Source: an uncultured Prevotellaceae bacterium (lineage in GTDB: Bacteria; Bacteroidota; Bacteroidia; Bacteroidales; Muribaculaceae). Taken from it: DNA of 39,828 bases. Below are positions 32,090-39,828 of the stretch, in pieces (within the stretch, counting starts at the first letter, position 1; each line of letters opens with the position of its first letter). The stretch is from assembly GCA_947165485.1 (NCBI GenBank), contig CAMVAP010000029.1:1-39828 (forward strand). The letters are read 5' to 3'. Made by a program: the position numbers and the translations under genes. The notes under the pieces were generated by a model, which made no database searches, was not told where the DNA came from, and saw nothing but the letters and a program-made list of their open reading frames with translations.

Positions 32090-35000
32090 ATGAAGAAGCT
32101 ATTTCTTTTAATGATTGCGACTTGTATGGTGGCACTCTCGGCGTATGCCGACCGCACCATACACGGGCAAGTATTAGATGAGACCAATGGAGATCCCCTC
32201 ATTGGTGCGACAGTACAGGGCGTCGGCGTGAATCAAGGCACCGCCACCGATGTCAATGGACATTTCACGTTGACCTTGCCTGATCATGTGAGATTTGTAA
32301 ACGTTTCCTACGTGGGCTATGCTACCCGCCAGGTAGAGGTGGCTCCCGAGATGCTCGTCAAGCTGTCCGACTCTGGCCAGAGCCTTGATGAGGTGGTTGT
32401 TGTGGCCTATGGTAGCGCCAAGCGTCAGTCGATCACCGGTTCAATCTCGGTGGTTGACGAGAAGAAGATCAAGGACCGCATCGGTTCGTCGGTGACTGCA
32501 GCCCTCGAGGGTAGCACCCCCGGTATCCAGGTGAACAACACCTATGGTGAGCCTGGTGCTGCTCCCAGCATCCGCATCCGCGGTATCGGCAGTATCACCG
32601 GTTCGAGCGCTCCTCTGTATGTGGTTGATGGTGTTGCCTTTGACGGCAATATCGCCGAGATCAACCCCGTCGACATCGAGAGCATGAGTGTCTTGAAGGA
32701 TGCTGCCTCGGCTGCCCTGTATGGTAACCGTGCAGCTAACGGTGTTGTGCTCATTACTACCAAGAAGGGTAGCTATGCCAACAAGCCCACCGTGACCTTG
32801 CGCATCAACCAGGGTATGTACAAGCGTGGTATCGCCGAGTATGACCGCATGAATCCCGACCAGTGGATGGAGGCTTCATGGATTGCCATGAAGAACTTCG
32901 CCATGAACGGCAGCATGCAGCTCGACGCTGATGCCGCTGCACAGTATGCTACCCAACACCTGATTGGTGACTACGTTCGCCGCAACATCTATAACGGCGA
33001 GTCCACCAACCTGTTTGACGCTAACGGTAAGCTCACTGCCACCATGCTCCCCGGTTACACCGACCTGGATTGGGAGAAGGAAGTAGAGCGCACCGGTTAT
33101 CGTCAGGACTACAGCATCGCCGGCAGTGCCGGTGCCGAGAAGTATAACGTGTATGCTTCGGCCGGTTACACCAACGAGAAGGGTTATGTTCATGCCAGCG
33201 CCTATGAGCGTTTCACTGGCCGCTTGAACTCTAACTTCACCCCCAACAGCTGGTTGAAGACTGGTGTTAACCTGAGCGGTACCTATGCTACCCGCAACTT
33301 CAACGACAATGCTACGGGCAGCTATTATGCCAACCCGTTCTACACTGCACGTTACATGGCTCCTGTGTATCCCGTTTATCTGCACAATGCCGATGGTAGC
33401 TTCCTGCTGGACGAGTATGGTGAGAAGCAGTATGACGTTAAGTCGTCCTACCTGACCAACCGCAACATCGCCTTTGAGCTGCGCAACGACTTTGACCGCA
33501 CCCGCCGCGCTGTTATCGACGGTATGGTCTACGGTACGTTCACCCTTCCCGTCGGCTTCTCGCTGACGTTGAAGGCCGACTTCAGCCACTCGAACTCCAA
33601 CCGCCGTCGTTACAACAACCCGTTTATTGGTGACGGTGCCACCAACAATGGCCGCTTGACGAGCTATGCCTATGAGTACAACACCCGCACCGCTCAGGAG
33701 ATCCTGAACTGGTCGCGCGAGTTTGGCGTTCACCACATCGACGTCATGCTGGCTCATGAGAACTATGAGTACAACATGCGTTCGGCCTATGGCATGAACA
33801 CCGGTGCTGCTGCCGATGGTATCTACACTCCCGGCAACTTCCAGACCAACTCCTACTTCCAGGGTTCGGATGATGAGGACAAGACCGAGTCCTACCTGGG
33901 TCGTGCCCGCTACAACTACCATGAGAAGTACTTCGCCGACTTCTCGTTCCGCCGCGACGGTTCTTCCCGCTTTGCCAAGAAAAACCGCTGGGGTAACTTC
34001 TTCTCGTTTGGTGTAAACTGGAACGTAAAGAAGGAGAACTTCATGCAGGATGTGAACTGGGTTGACGAGCTGCGCGTTCGCGCTTCCTATGGTGAGACCG
34101 GTAACAACATGGGCGTGAGCCTGTATGCTTACCAGGCACTTTATTACATTGAGAAGAACGCCGGTAGCGCTGCTTTCATGAAGCAGAGCCTCTCGGCCGA
34201 GGATATCAAGTGGGAGACCTGCCAGAATATCGACTTCGGTATCGAGGGTCGCCTGTTTGACCGCCTGAACTTCAACGTCGTTCTGTTTGACAAGCGCAAC
34301 AAGGACCTGCTGTTCGCTGTCCGTCTGCCGCTGTCTGCCGGTTCGTTCGTTGGGGCCGATGCACTCAACATGAGCATCTACAAGAACATCGGTACCATCT
34401 CCAACCGTGGTATTGAGATTTCGCTCAGCGGTGACGTCATCCGCACCCGTGATTTCACTTGGAATCTGGGTACCGAGGGCACCTTCATGAAGAGCAAGAT
34501 CATCAAGCTGCCTGACGGCAAGGACATCCTGCACGGCCAGCAGAACTACTCTGAGGGTCATGACCCCTATGAGTTCTACACCTATCACTTTGTGGGCGTT
34601 GACCAGATGACCGGTCGTTCGCTCTATACCCTGGATCCCGATCTCGCAGCCAAGGCTGAGGCCGCTGGCCAGACCGTGAAAATCGGTGACGAGACCTATA
34701 CCTACCAGCCTGGCTCCTATGGCAAGCGTGACTGGGCAGGTACGGCACATCCCTGGTTCTTCGGTTCGTTGAACTCGATCATGCAGTACAAGGGCCTCTC
34801 GCTCAACGCACTGTTCACCTACAGCCTGGGTGGCAAGGTGTATGACGCCAGCTACCAGACGCTGATGTCTACCTCGTCGGCATCGTCGGCTAGCGCTAAC
34901 CACACCGACCTGATGAAGTCCTGGAACGGCGTTCCCGCCGGCATGACCGAGGATTCTCCGAACCGCATCGACCCCAAGGGTCTTCCTATCCTCGACTTTG

Positions 35001-35272
35001 AGACCAGCAACTACAACAACGCTGCCAGTGACCGCTGGTTGACCAGTGCTAGCTACTTTGTAGTGAAGAACATCACCCTGAGCTACAGCCTGCCCAAGTT
35101 GTTGATGAGCAAGGTGGGTATGCAGGGTCTGACTATCAGTGCTGGTGTCGAGAACCTGGCAACCTTCACTGCACGCAAGGGTCTGAACCCGCAGTACAGC
35201 TTCAGTGGTGGTTCGGATGATACCTATGTTACCGCACGCGTGTTCAACTTCGGTCTCCAGTTCCAGTTCTAA
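32090..35272 (+). CDS. SusC/RagA family TonB-dependent outer-membrane transporter
   Basis: The 1060-residue protein has a signal peptide (about 1-20). A carboxypeptidase-regulatory-like (CarboxypepD_reg) domain follows (about 24-105: GQVLDETNGDPLIGATVQGVG and TDVNGHFTLTLP). A TonB box-like stretch (LDEVVVVAYG, about 109-118), a plug domain and the SusC signature AALYGNRAANGVVLITTKKG (about 205-225) come before the 22-strand barrel ending in Phe (FNFGLQFQF). It would import large ligands, in complex with the SusD-like lipoprotein 45 bp downstream, using TonB energy. The substrate cannot be told: no glycoside hydrolase, peptidase or sensor sits beside the pair. The composition matches the core genome. 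Confidence 0.95.
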   Translation: MKKLFLLMIATCMVALSAYADRTIHGQVLDETNGDPLIGATVQGVGVNQGTATDVNGHFTLTLPDHVRFVNVSYVGYATRQVEVAPEMLVKLSDSGQSLDEVVVVAYGSAKRQSITGSISVVDEKKIKDRIGSSVTAALEGSTPGIQVNNTYGEPGAAPSIRIRGIGSITGSSAPLYVVDGVAFDGNIAEINPVDIESMSVLKDAASAALYGNRAANGVVLITTKKGSYANKPTVTLRINQGMYKRGIAEYDRMNPDQWMEASWIAMKNFAMNGSMQLDADAAAQYATQHLIGDYVRRNIYNGESTNLFDANGKLTATMLPGYTDLDWEKEVERTGYRQDYSIAGSAGAEKYNVYASAGYTNEKGYVHASAYERFTGRLNSNFTPNSWLKTGVNLSGTYATRNFNDNATGSYYANPFYTARYMAPVYPVYLHNADGSFLLDEYGEKQYDVKSSYLTNRNIAFELRNDFDRTRRAVIDGMVYGTFTLPVGFSLTLKADFSHSNSNRRRYNNPFIGDGATNNGRLTSYAYEYNTRTAQEILNWSREFGVHHIDVMLAHENYEYNMRSAYGMNTGAAADGIYTPGNFQTNSYFQGSDDEDKTESYLGRARYNYHEKYFADFSFRRDGSSRFAKKNRWGNFFSFGVNWNVKKENFMQDVNWVDELRVRASYGETGNNMGVSLYAYQALYYIEKNAGSAAFMKQSLSAEDIKWETCQNIDFGIEGRLFDRLNFNVVLFDKRNKDLLFAVRLPLSAGSFVGADALNMSIYKNIGTISNRGIEISLSGDVIRTRDFTWNLGTEGTFMKSKIIKLPDGKDILHGQQNYSEGHDPYEFYTYHFVGVDQMTGRSLYTLDPDLAAKAEAAGQTVKIGDETYTYQPGSYGKRDWAGTAHPWFFGSLNSIMQYKGLSLNALFTYSLGGKVYDASYQTLMSTSSASSASANHTDLMKSWNGVPAGMTEDSPNRIDPKGLPILDFETSNYNNAASDRWLTSASYFVVKNITLSYSLPKLLMSKVGMQGLTISAGVENLATFTARKGLNPQYSFSGGSDDTYVTARVFNFGLQFQF

Positions 35273-35317
35273 CAATCAGTGTTTAATTATCAGTTAAATT
35301 TCAAAATGACATTCATT

Positions 35318-36985
35318 ATGAAAAGAATAAATAAAATATTATTGAGTGGTCTGCTGTTAGGCTCTGCTATGGTGATGACCTCATGCGGTGAGGATTATCT
35401 CGAGACCAAGCCCACCGAGTCGATCAGTGACGCTGCTGCCGTGGCTACTGTCGACAATGCCTACAAGACGCTGAACGGTGTGGCCAAGACGATGACCATC
35501 CAGCATGGCAACTATCGTCAGGGTTTCTGCGGCGAGAATGCTATCATGCGCCTGTATGAGAACTATCCCAGCCAGGACTACTACTACAATTCCTATGCTG
35601 CAGGTTGGGCCGACATCCACAACCAGACGATGCACACCAACACCGCCTCGATCTATAACAACTATGCCTGGTACTACTACTACCAGATCATTACCCAGGC
35701 CAACGTGATCATCGGCCGCATCGACGGTGCCGAGGGCAGCGATGGTGACAAGAAGTTCATCAAGGCTTCGGCCCTCACCTTCCGTGCCTACAGCTATGAG
35801 AAGCTGATCCACTACTACTGCGTGCGCTGGCAGGATTCCAATAACGGAGCTGCCCAGGGTCTGCCGCTGCGTCTCGACGAGTCGACCGGTGAACTTGCAC
35901 CGTCGTCGATGGCCGAGGTCTATGCCCAGATCTACAAGGACCTGGATGAGGCTATCGCACTGTTTGAGGAAAGCGGTGTTGACCGCGCTGCCGGCGAGTG
36001 CTGGATTGCCAACGAGAACGTGGCACATGCCGTCTATGCCCGCGCTGCCCTCTACAAGCAGGACTACCAGACCGCTCTGAACCATGCTAAGCTGGCTCAG
36101 GACGGCTATCCCCTGATGAGCAACAGCGACTACGCTGCCGGTTTCTGCCGTCCCACCAGCGAGTGGATCTTCGGTAGCTATGGCAGTGCCGACGAGAACA
36201 ACTGGTACTGGAGCTACGGTACCCAGTACTCGTGCAATGGCTACTATGCCAACAACACCGAGAACAACGCCGGTACCATCGGCCGCGAGCTCATCAACCG
36301 CATCCCCGACGAGGACTTCCGCAAGTCACTGTTCCTCACCGAGAGCGGTCTGGGCATCGATGCCAACGATGAGAACCAGGTTGAGCGTCCTTATGGCTTT
36401 ATTGGTATTGACTACAATGAGGCCGGTACAGGTTTCGTTATCACCGATGGGGCTGCTTACAAAAAGGCTTTAGACTATGTAGCGGAGCATGCAGCTCCCG
36501 GTCTTGCCGCTCCTTATCAGGCTGGCATCTTCCACCTGGGTGCTCACTTGAAGTTCTACGTCTTTGACACCCCGGGCGTTGGTTATCTGCCCTTCATCCG
36601 CACCAGCGAGATGATCCTCATCGAGGCCGAGTGCAACTACTTCCTCAACAATGAGGCTGCCGCTCAGGCTGCTCTGGTCAAGCTCAATGCCGGCTCAGGC
36701 CGCAACCCGGGCTATACCTGCAGCAAGACCGGTCAGGATCTCTTCAACGAGATTGCTGACTATCGCGCTCTTGAGCTCTGGGGCGAAGGCTTCCAGTGGA
36801 GCGACTTCAAGCGCTGGAACATGGCCATCGAGCGTCACAGCTGGGATCAGGGCGGTAATGCTCACCCCGCAGTGGCTGTCACCATCCAGCCCCATGAGGT
36901 CAACAACTGGACCTGGGATGTGCCCAAGGCCGAGACCGACTACAATGACGGCTACAAGAGCATCAACGATCCCAGTGCCAACTAA
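35318..36985 (+). CDS. SusD/RagB family surface lipoprotein
   Basis: The 555-residue protein begins MKRINKILLSGLLLGSAMVM and has a lipidation cysteine at C23 (TSC). The residues after it (GEDYLE) include the acidic pair typical of Bacteroidetes lipoprotein export to the surface. The fold is the TPR-like SusD type, with a closing signature RALELWGEGFQWSDFKRW (about residues 488-505). It would bind ligand at the cell surface and deliver it to the SusC barrel. The start at 35318 is chosen because an earlier in-frame GTG and an ATG at 35306 would add a non-signal extension. It forms an operon with the SusC gene, ending at a strong terminator. Confidence 0.93.
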   Translation: MKRINKILLSGLLLGSAMVMTSCGEDYLETKPTESISDAAAVATVDNAYKTLNGVAKTMTIQHGNYRQGFCGENAIMRLYENYPSQDYYYNSYAAGWADIHNQTMHTNTASIYNNYAWYYYYQIITQANVIIGRIDGAEGSDGDKKFIKASALTFRAYSYEKLIHYYCVRWQDSNNGAAQGLPLRLDESTGELAPSSMAEVYAQIYKDLDEAIALFEESGVDRAAGECWIANENVAHAVYARAALYKQDYQTALNHAKLAQDGYPLMSNSDYAAGFCRPTSEWIFGSYGSADENNWYWSYGTQYSCNGYYANNTENNAGTIGRELINRIPDEDFRKSLFLTESGLGIDANDENQVERPYGFIGIDYNEAGTGFVITDGAAYKKALDYVAEHAAPGLAAPYQAGIFHLGAHLKFYVFDTPGVGYLPFIRTSEMILIEAECNYFLNNEAAAQAALVKLNAGSGRNPGYTCSKTGQDLFNEIADYRALELWGEGFQWSDFKRWNMAIERHSWDQGGNAHPAVAVTIQPHEVNNWTWDVPKAETDYNDGYKSINDPSAN

Positions 36986-37017
36986 TCAGATTTAGTTGAC
37001 CCCAACATCCACACAGC

Positions 37018-37056
37018 AATGGTGGGCGGTTCCCTCGATAGGAATCGCCCACCATT
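37018..37056 (+). terminator. Terminator of the SusC/SusD operon
   Basis: AATGGTGGGCGGTTCC (37018-37033) pairs with 37041-37056 over 16 bp with one G-T wobble and a 7-nt loop. The trailing T-tract is short. Confidence 0.8.
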
Positions 37057-37139
37057 TGTCATGGGGGGCCGCAGCGAAAAAAAGTGGGTTAAAAAGTGCA
37101 GTGGCAGTGAAATATGGGTGCGGTCGGGCAAGGGTGGAT

Positions 37140-37171
37140 TTTGGTTGAATGGGGAGAATAATGTATCTTTG
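37140..37171 (+). promoter_or_regulatory. Promoter of the MscS-type channel gene
   Basis: TTTG (37140-37143), a 20-nt spacer and TATCTTTG (37164-37171) match the Bacteroidetes consensus in full, with a leader of about 20 nt. Confidence 0.8.
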
Positions 37172-37196
37172 CGGGCACATTTTTAATGGATAAGCA

Positions 37197-39653
37197 ATGA
37201 TGAAGAAGTATATATTGATGGTGCTGCTGGCACTGGCGATGGCCCTGCCGGCTGGAGCGGTGCTCAAGGAGAGCAACATGGCCCAGACGCTGGGGGTGCT
37301 GTGTGATGAACTGAGTGAGACGCACAAGGAGCAGAAGGCCCGTGCGCAGCGCTTCGAGAAACGCAACAAGCAGTTCCAGCGCAGCATCGGGCGTGACCTG
37401 GAGCTGTGTAACAATATCGAGCTCATGCTCTATAGCCAGAAGGAGCAGAACATCTTTGACCTGGCATACGCCTGTGGTCAGGCGACCGAATTGTATAAAC
37501 GGGTGTCCCGCACGCGGTCGTTCAAGCAGTTTGAGCAGCAGCAGGACGAGCAGATCGCTCAATATGAGCATCTGGCCCAGGCGCTCAACAATATCCCCGA
37601 CTATCAGCTCAAGACACGCGAGATGCGAGCCACCCGCGACAGTTGCATCTACCTGGCCAAGTTCATTGAGAATGACATCCGCCGTGCACGTGAGACGATG
37701 AAGGACAATCACGAGAAGCGCCAGTGGGTGGCCAACAAGGCCAAGAAGCTCAATGATTATGCCCTCTCGATGTATGAGCGCATCCGCCAGAGCGTGTTTG
37801 TCAACGGTGGTCAGAGCTATTTCCAGATCATGCAACGCTTCGGCTACAACTGGAAGAACAGCAAGGAAGACATCAAGGAGAAGTATTCACGCTCGCGCAA
37901 GACGCGCAGCGAGTGGCGCGGCCCGCTCATTGGCTTCCTGTTCATCTTCATGGCCGTGTATGTGATGGGTGCGCTGTTGCTCAGCTGGCTCATCCTGCGT
38001 TATCTGGTTCCTGGCCGCTTTGTCAACCTCAAGTTCCGCAAGAAGCGGTCAACCATCGTCATCTGTGTGGCGGCGGCGGTGTTTGGCATCGCAACGTTTG
38101 TTATCTCTAACGTCACCGACCAGAATTTCATGATTATGGCCACCAGGCGGTTGAGCGAGTATGCTTGGTTGATAGCGGCCATCACCTTGTCGATCATCAT
38201 CCGCATGGACAGCGACGCAGTCAAGAGCGGCGTCAAGCTCTATGTGCCAGTGCTGCTGCTGGGCTTTGTGGTCTTCTTCTTCCGCATCGTGTTTCTGCCC
38301 AGCACAGTGGTCAATATGGTCTTCCCGGTACTGCTGCTGGTGTTCACCATCTGGCAGCTGGCCGCCAACAGGCGCAACAATGAGAATGTGCCTCGCAGCG
38401 ATGTGTTCTACTCGTGGATTTCATTCATTGTGATGGCTGTATCGACGGTCATGGCATGGATGGGCTACACGCTGATGAGCGTGCAGGTGCTTATCTGGTG
38501 GATCATGCAGTTGACGCTCATCCAGACCATCACCGTCATCTATGACCTGCTGCACTCCTATGAGCGCAAGCACATTCCCGATGATGCCGACGTGAGGACG
38601 ACGTGGTTATATGACGCCGTCTATAAGATGATTGTTCCCATCGCTGCCACCTTGAGTGTGGGACTGTCGATCTACTGGGCCGCCAGGGTGTTTGACTTGA
38701 CGCAGTGGTGCGAACGCATTTTCCGCTACAAGTTTGTCGATCAGCCAGGTCTCATCGTGCTGTCACTGGACAGGATACTGGCATGTGTGGCATTTGGCTT
38801 TGTGTTCAACTACATCATCTACCTGTTCATCCAGGGCTACCAGTTGTGGAAGCAGAACCGTGCCGAGGCCCGTGCCATCTCGCTGTATGAGCGTGAGAAT
38901 GATGTGGATGCCAGCGAGGACATTGACATCGAAACAGTCATCCAGGATGATCCTAATGCCAAGGCCAAGGTCAAGGCCGCGTCCAAGGCCGTCACCCTGT
39001 CGATGAACATCATCAAGTACATCGGCTGGGGCATCTATATCTACATCGTGCTGGTGACGCTGCACGTCAACCGCACGGGCATCACCTTCATCCTCACGGG
39101 TCTCTCCACCGGTATCGGTTTTGCCATGAAGGACACTCTCGAGAACCTCTTCTACGGCCTGTCGCTGATGAATGGCCGTGTCAAGATAGGTGATGTCATC
39201 GAGTGTGACGGCGTGCGCGGCAAGGTGAGCAACATCAACTACCAGAGCACCCTGGTCGAGACGACCGACGGCTCGGTTATCGCCTTCCTCAACAGCCAGC
39301 TGTTTACCAAGAACTTCAAGAACATGACACGCAACCACGGCTACGAGATGGCTAAGATCACCGTCGGTGTGGCCTATGGCAGCAAGGTGGACCAGGTGCG
39401 TGACCTGATCATCGACCGCATCAAGCAGCTGGATTGCTATGATCCCAGCAAGGGTGTGCAGGTGCTGTTCCAGAACTTTGGCGAGAGCAGCGTGGACCTG
39501 CTGGTTGTCGTGTGGGTGCGTGTCGCCTCCCAGGTTGCCGACGTTGCCCTAGTCAAGGAGAACATCTACAGTGTCCTTAACGAGAACGGTATCGAGATTC
39601 CCTTCCCGCAGGCCGATCTCCACATCCGCACCGCTGTCCCACCGCAACAATAG
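37197..39653 (+). CDS. Large MscS-family mechanosensitive ion channel
   Basis: The 818-residue protein has a signal peptide (MMKKYILMVLLALAMALPAGA) and a periplasmic coiled-coil region (about 30-235; rich in E/K/Q/R with QQQDEQIAQYEHLAQALNN). Multiple transmembrane helices follow (about 240-620), then a C-terminal MscS core: the pore helix and beta domain LSTGIGFAMKDTLENLFYGL then GRVKIGDVIECDGVRGKV (about 635-680), and the alpha/beta domain to the end (ENGIEIPFPQADLHIR). The layout matches the MscK/MscM-type large channels that release solutes on hypo-osmotic shock. Length is within the range of such proteins. It has its own promoter and no terminator was found before the window's right-edge repeats. 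Confidence 0.9.
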   Translation: MMKKYILMVLLALAMALPAGAVLKESNMAQTLGVLCDELSETHKEQKARAQRFEKRNKQFQRSIGRDLELCNNIELMLYSQKEQNIFDLAYACGQATELYKRVSRTRSFKQFEQQQDEQIAQYEHLAQALNNIPDYQLKTREMRATRDSCIYLAKFIENDIRRARETMKDNHEKRQWVANKAKKLNDYALSMYERIRQSVFVNGGQSYFQIMQRFGYNWKNSKEDIKEKYSRSRKTRSEWRGPLIGFLFIFMAVYVMGALLLSWLILRYLVPGRFVNLKFRKKRSTIVICVAAAVFGIATFVISNVTDQNFMIMATRRLSEYAWLIAAITLSIIIRMDSDAVKSGVKLYVPVLLLGFVVFFFRIVFLPSTVVNMVFPVLLLVFTIWQLAANRRNNENVPRSDVFYSWISFIVMAVSTVMAWMGYTLMSVQVLIWWIMQLTLIQTITVIYDLLHSYERKHIPDDADVRTTWLYDAVYKMIVPIAATLSVGLSIYWAARVFDLTQWCERIFRYKFVDQPGLIVLSLDRILACVAFGFVFNYIIYLFIQGYQLWKQNRAEARAISLYERENDVDASEDIDIETVIQDDPNAKAKVKAASKAVTLSMNIIKYIGWGIYIYIVLVTLHVNRTGITFILTGLSTGIGFAMKDTLENLFYGLSLMNGRVKIGDVIECDGVRGKVSNINYQSTLVETTDGSVIAFLNSQLFTKNFKNMTRNHGYEMAKITVGVAYGSKVDQVRDLIIDRIKQLDCYDPSKGVQVLFQNFGESSVDLLVVVWVRVASQVADVALVKENIYSVLNENGIEIPFPQADLHIRTAVPPQQ

Positions 39654-39708
39654 CAAACTACGAATTACGCTAATTAAACTAATTTGGCATCCGCACTCAA
39701 TTAGGAGG

Positions 39709-39828
39709 CTGTGTCATAATTCGCAACTGGTATCATTAATCGAGCTTCGCTCGAAAAATTAAACAAAAATTATAAATCATTGGTGTCTGGGGAAAGTCTA
39801 GCAGGCAGAAGGCCTGCACAAGGCCAGC
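39709..39828. repeat. Second copy of the palindromic extragenic element, cut by the window edge
   Basis: Bases 39709-39777 match the reverse complement of 9184-9252 at 64 of 69 positions and include CGAGCTTCGCTCG (39741-39753). After that the two diverge. A further hairpin, GCAGGC/GCCTGC (39801-39817), and the start of another GGCC palindrome continue past the edge. There is no gene between 39654 and 39828. Confidence 0.75.

Noticed and set aside
32090-36985. Polysaccharide utilisation locus
   Set aside because: Only the SusC/SusD pair is present; no carbohydrate-active enzyme or PUL regulator is in the window.

Overview
The window is a Bacteroidales chromosome segment, most like a gut or rumen Prevotellaceae/Muribaculaceae-type genome. 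The evidence is a SusC/SusD pair, a secreted protein ending in a type IX secretion (T9SS) sorting-type domain, tandem M6 proteases with dockerin-like ends, a TPR/AraC-type membrane regulator, a DUF4294 protein, and repeated Bacteroidetes-type promoters (TTTG, 19-21 nt, TAnnTTTG). Core genes are GC-rich with C/G-ending codons. Intergenic DNA is AT-rich and unusually full of palindromes and tandem repeats. No tRNA, rRNA, CRISPR array, transposase or integrase was recognised.

Layout. 1-0.6 kb: the end of an HNH-nuclease remnant and a hairpin-rich spacer. 0.6-4.4 kb: a YqaE/Pmp3 membrane peptide, tryptophanase, and a membrane-tethered TPR/AraC-type regulator. 4.5-8.8 kb: a 1397-aa modular secreted protein (fibronectin III and choice-of-anchor J modules, T9SS-type C-terminus). 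8.8-9.3 kb: a cluster of extragenic palindromes. 9.3-11.6 kb (minus strand): a DUF4294 protein, a putative outer-membrane beta-barrel, and a small phage-type protein between heptamer tandem repeats. 12-13.5 kb: a MazG-like pyrophosphohydrolase and a DeoC with a His/Cys-rich N-terminus.

13.5-19.1 kb is an AT-rich accessory island. It holds an AAA/DUF4143 ATPase, a candidate PD-(D/E)XK nuclease-like protein, two small membrane or secreted proteins, and many inverted repeats. 19.2-20.5 kb: a MATE exporter, possibly leaderless. 20.5-25.4 kb (minus): two tandem M6 metalloproteases. 25.5-30.6 kb (minus): nadA, a glutathione peroxidase, leuS and rdgB, four housekeeping genes in one direction; nadA has a long leader. 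31.1-31.6 kb: a TrmH-family RNA methyltransferase. 32.1-37.0 kb: a SusC/SusD uptake operon closed by a strong terminator. 37.2-39.7 kb: a large MscS-type channel. The right edge carries an inverted copy of the 9.2-kb palindromic repeat.

Themes. The secreted adhesin-like protein, the two secreted proteases and the SusC/D pair suggest a cell that degrades and imports external protein or glycan. Tryptophanase would suit amino-acid use, but that link is inference. The most unusual material is non-coding: several families of dispersed palindromes, 7-bp-period tandem arrays, and the inverted-repeat-rich accessory island with its uncharacterised nuclease-like gene.
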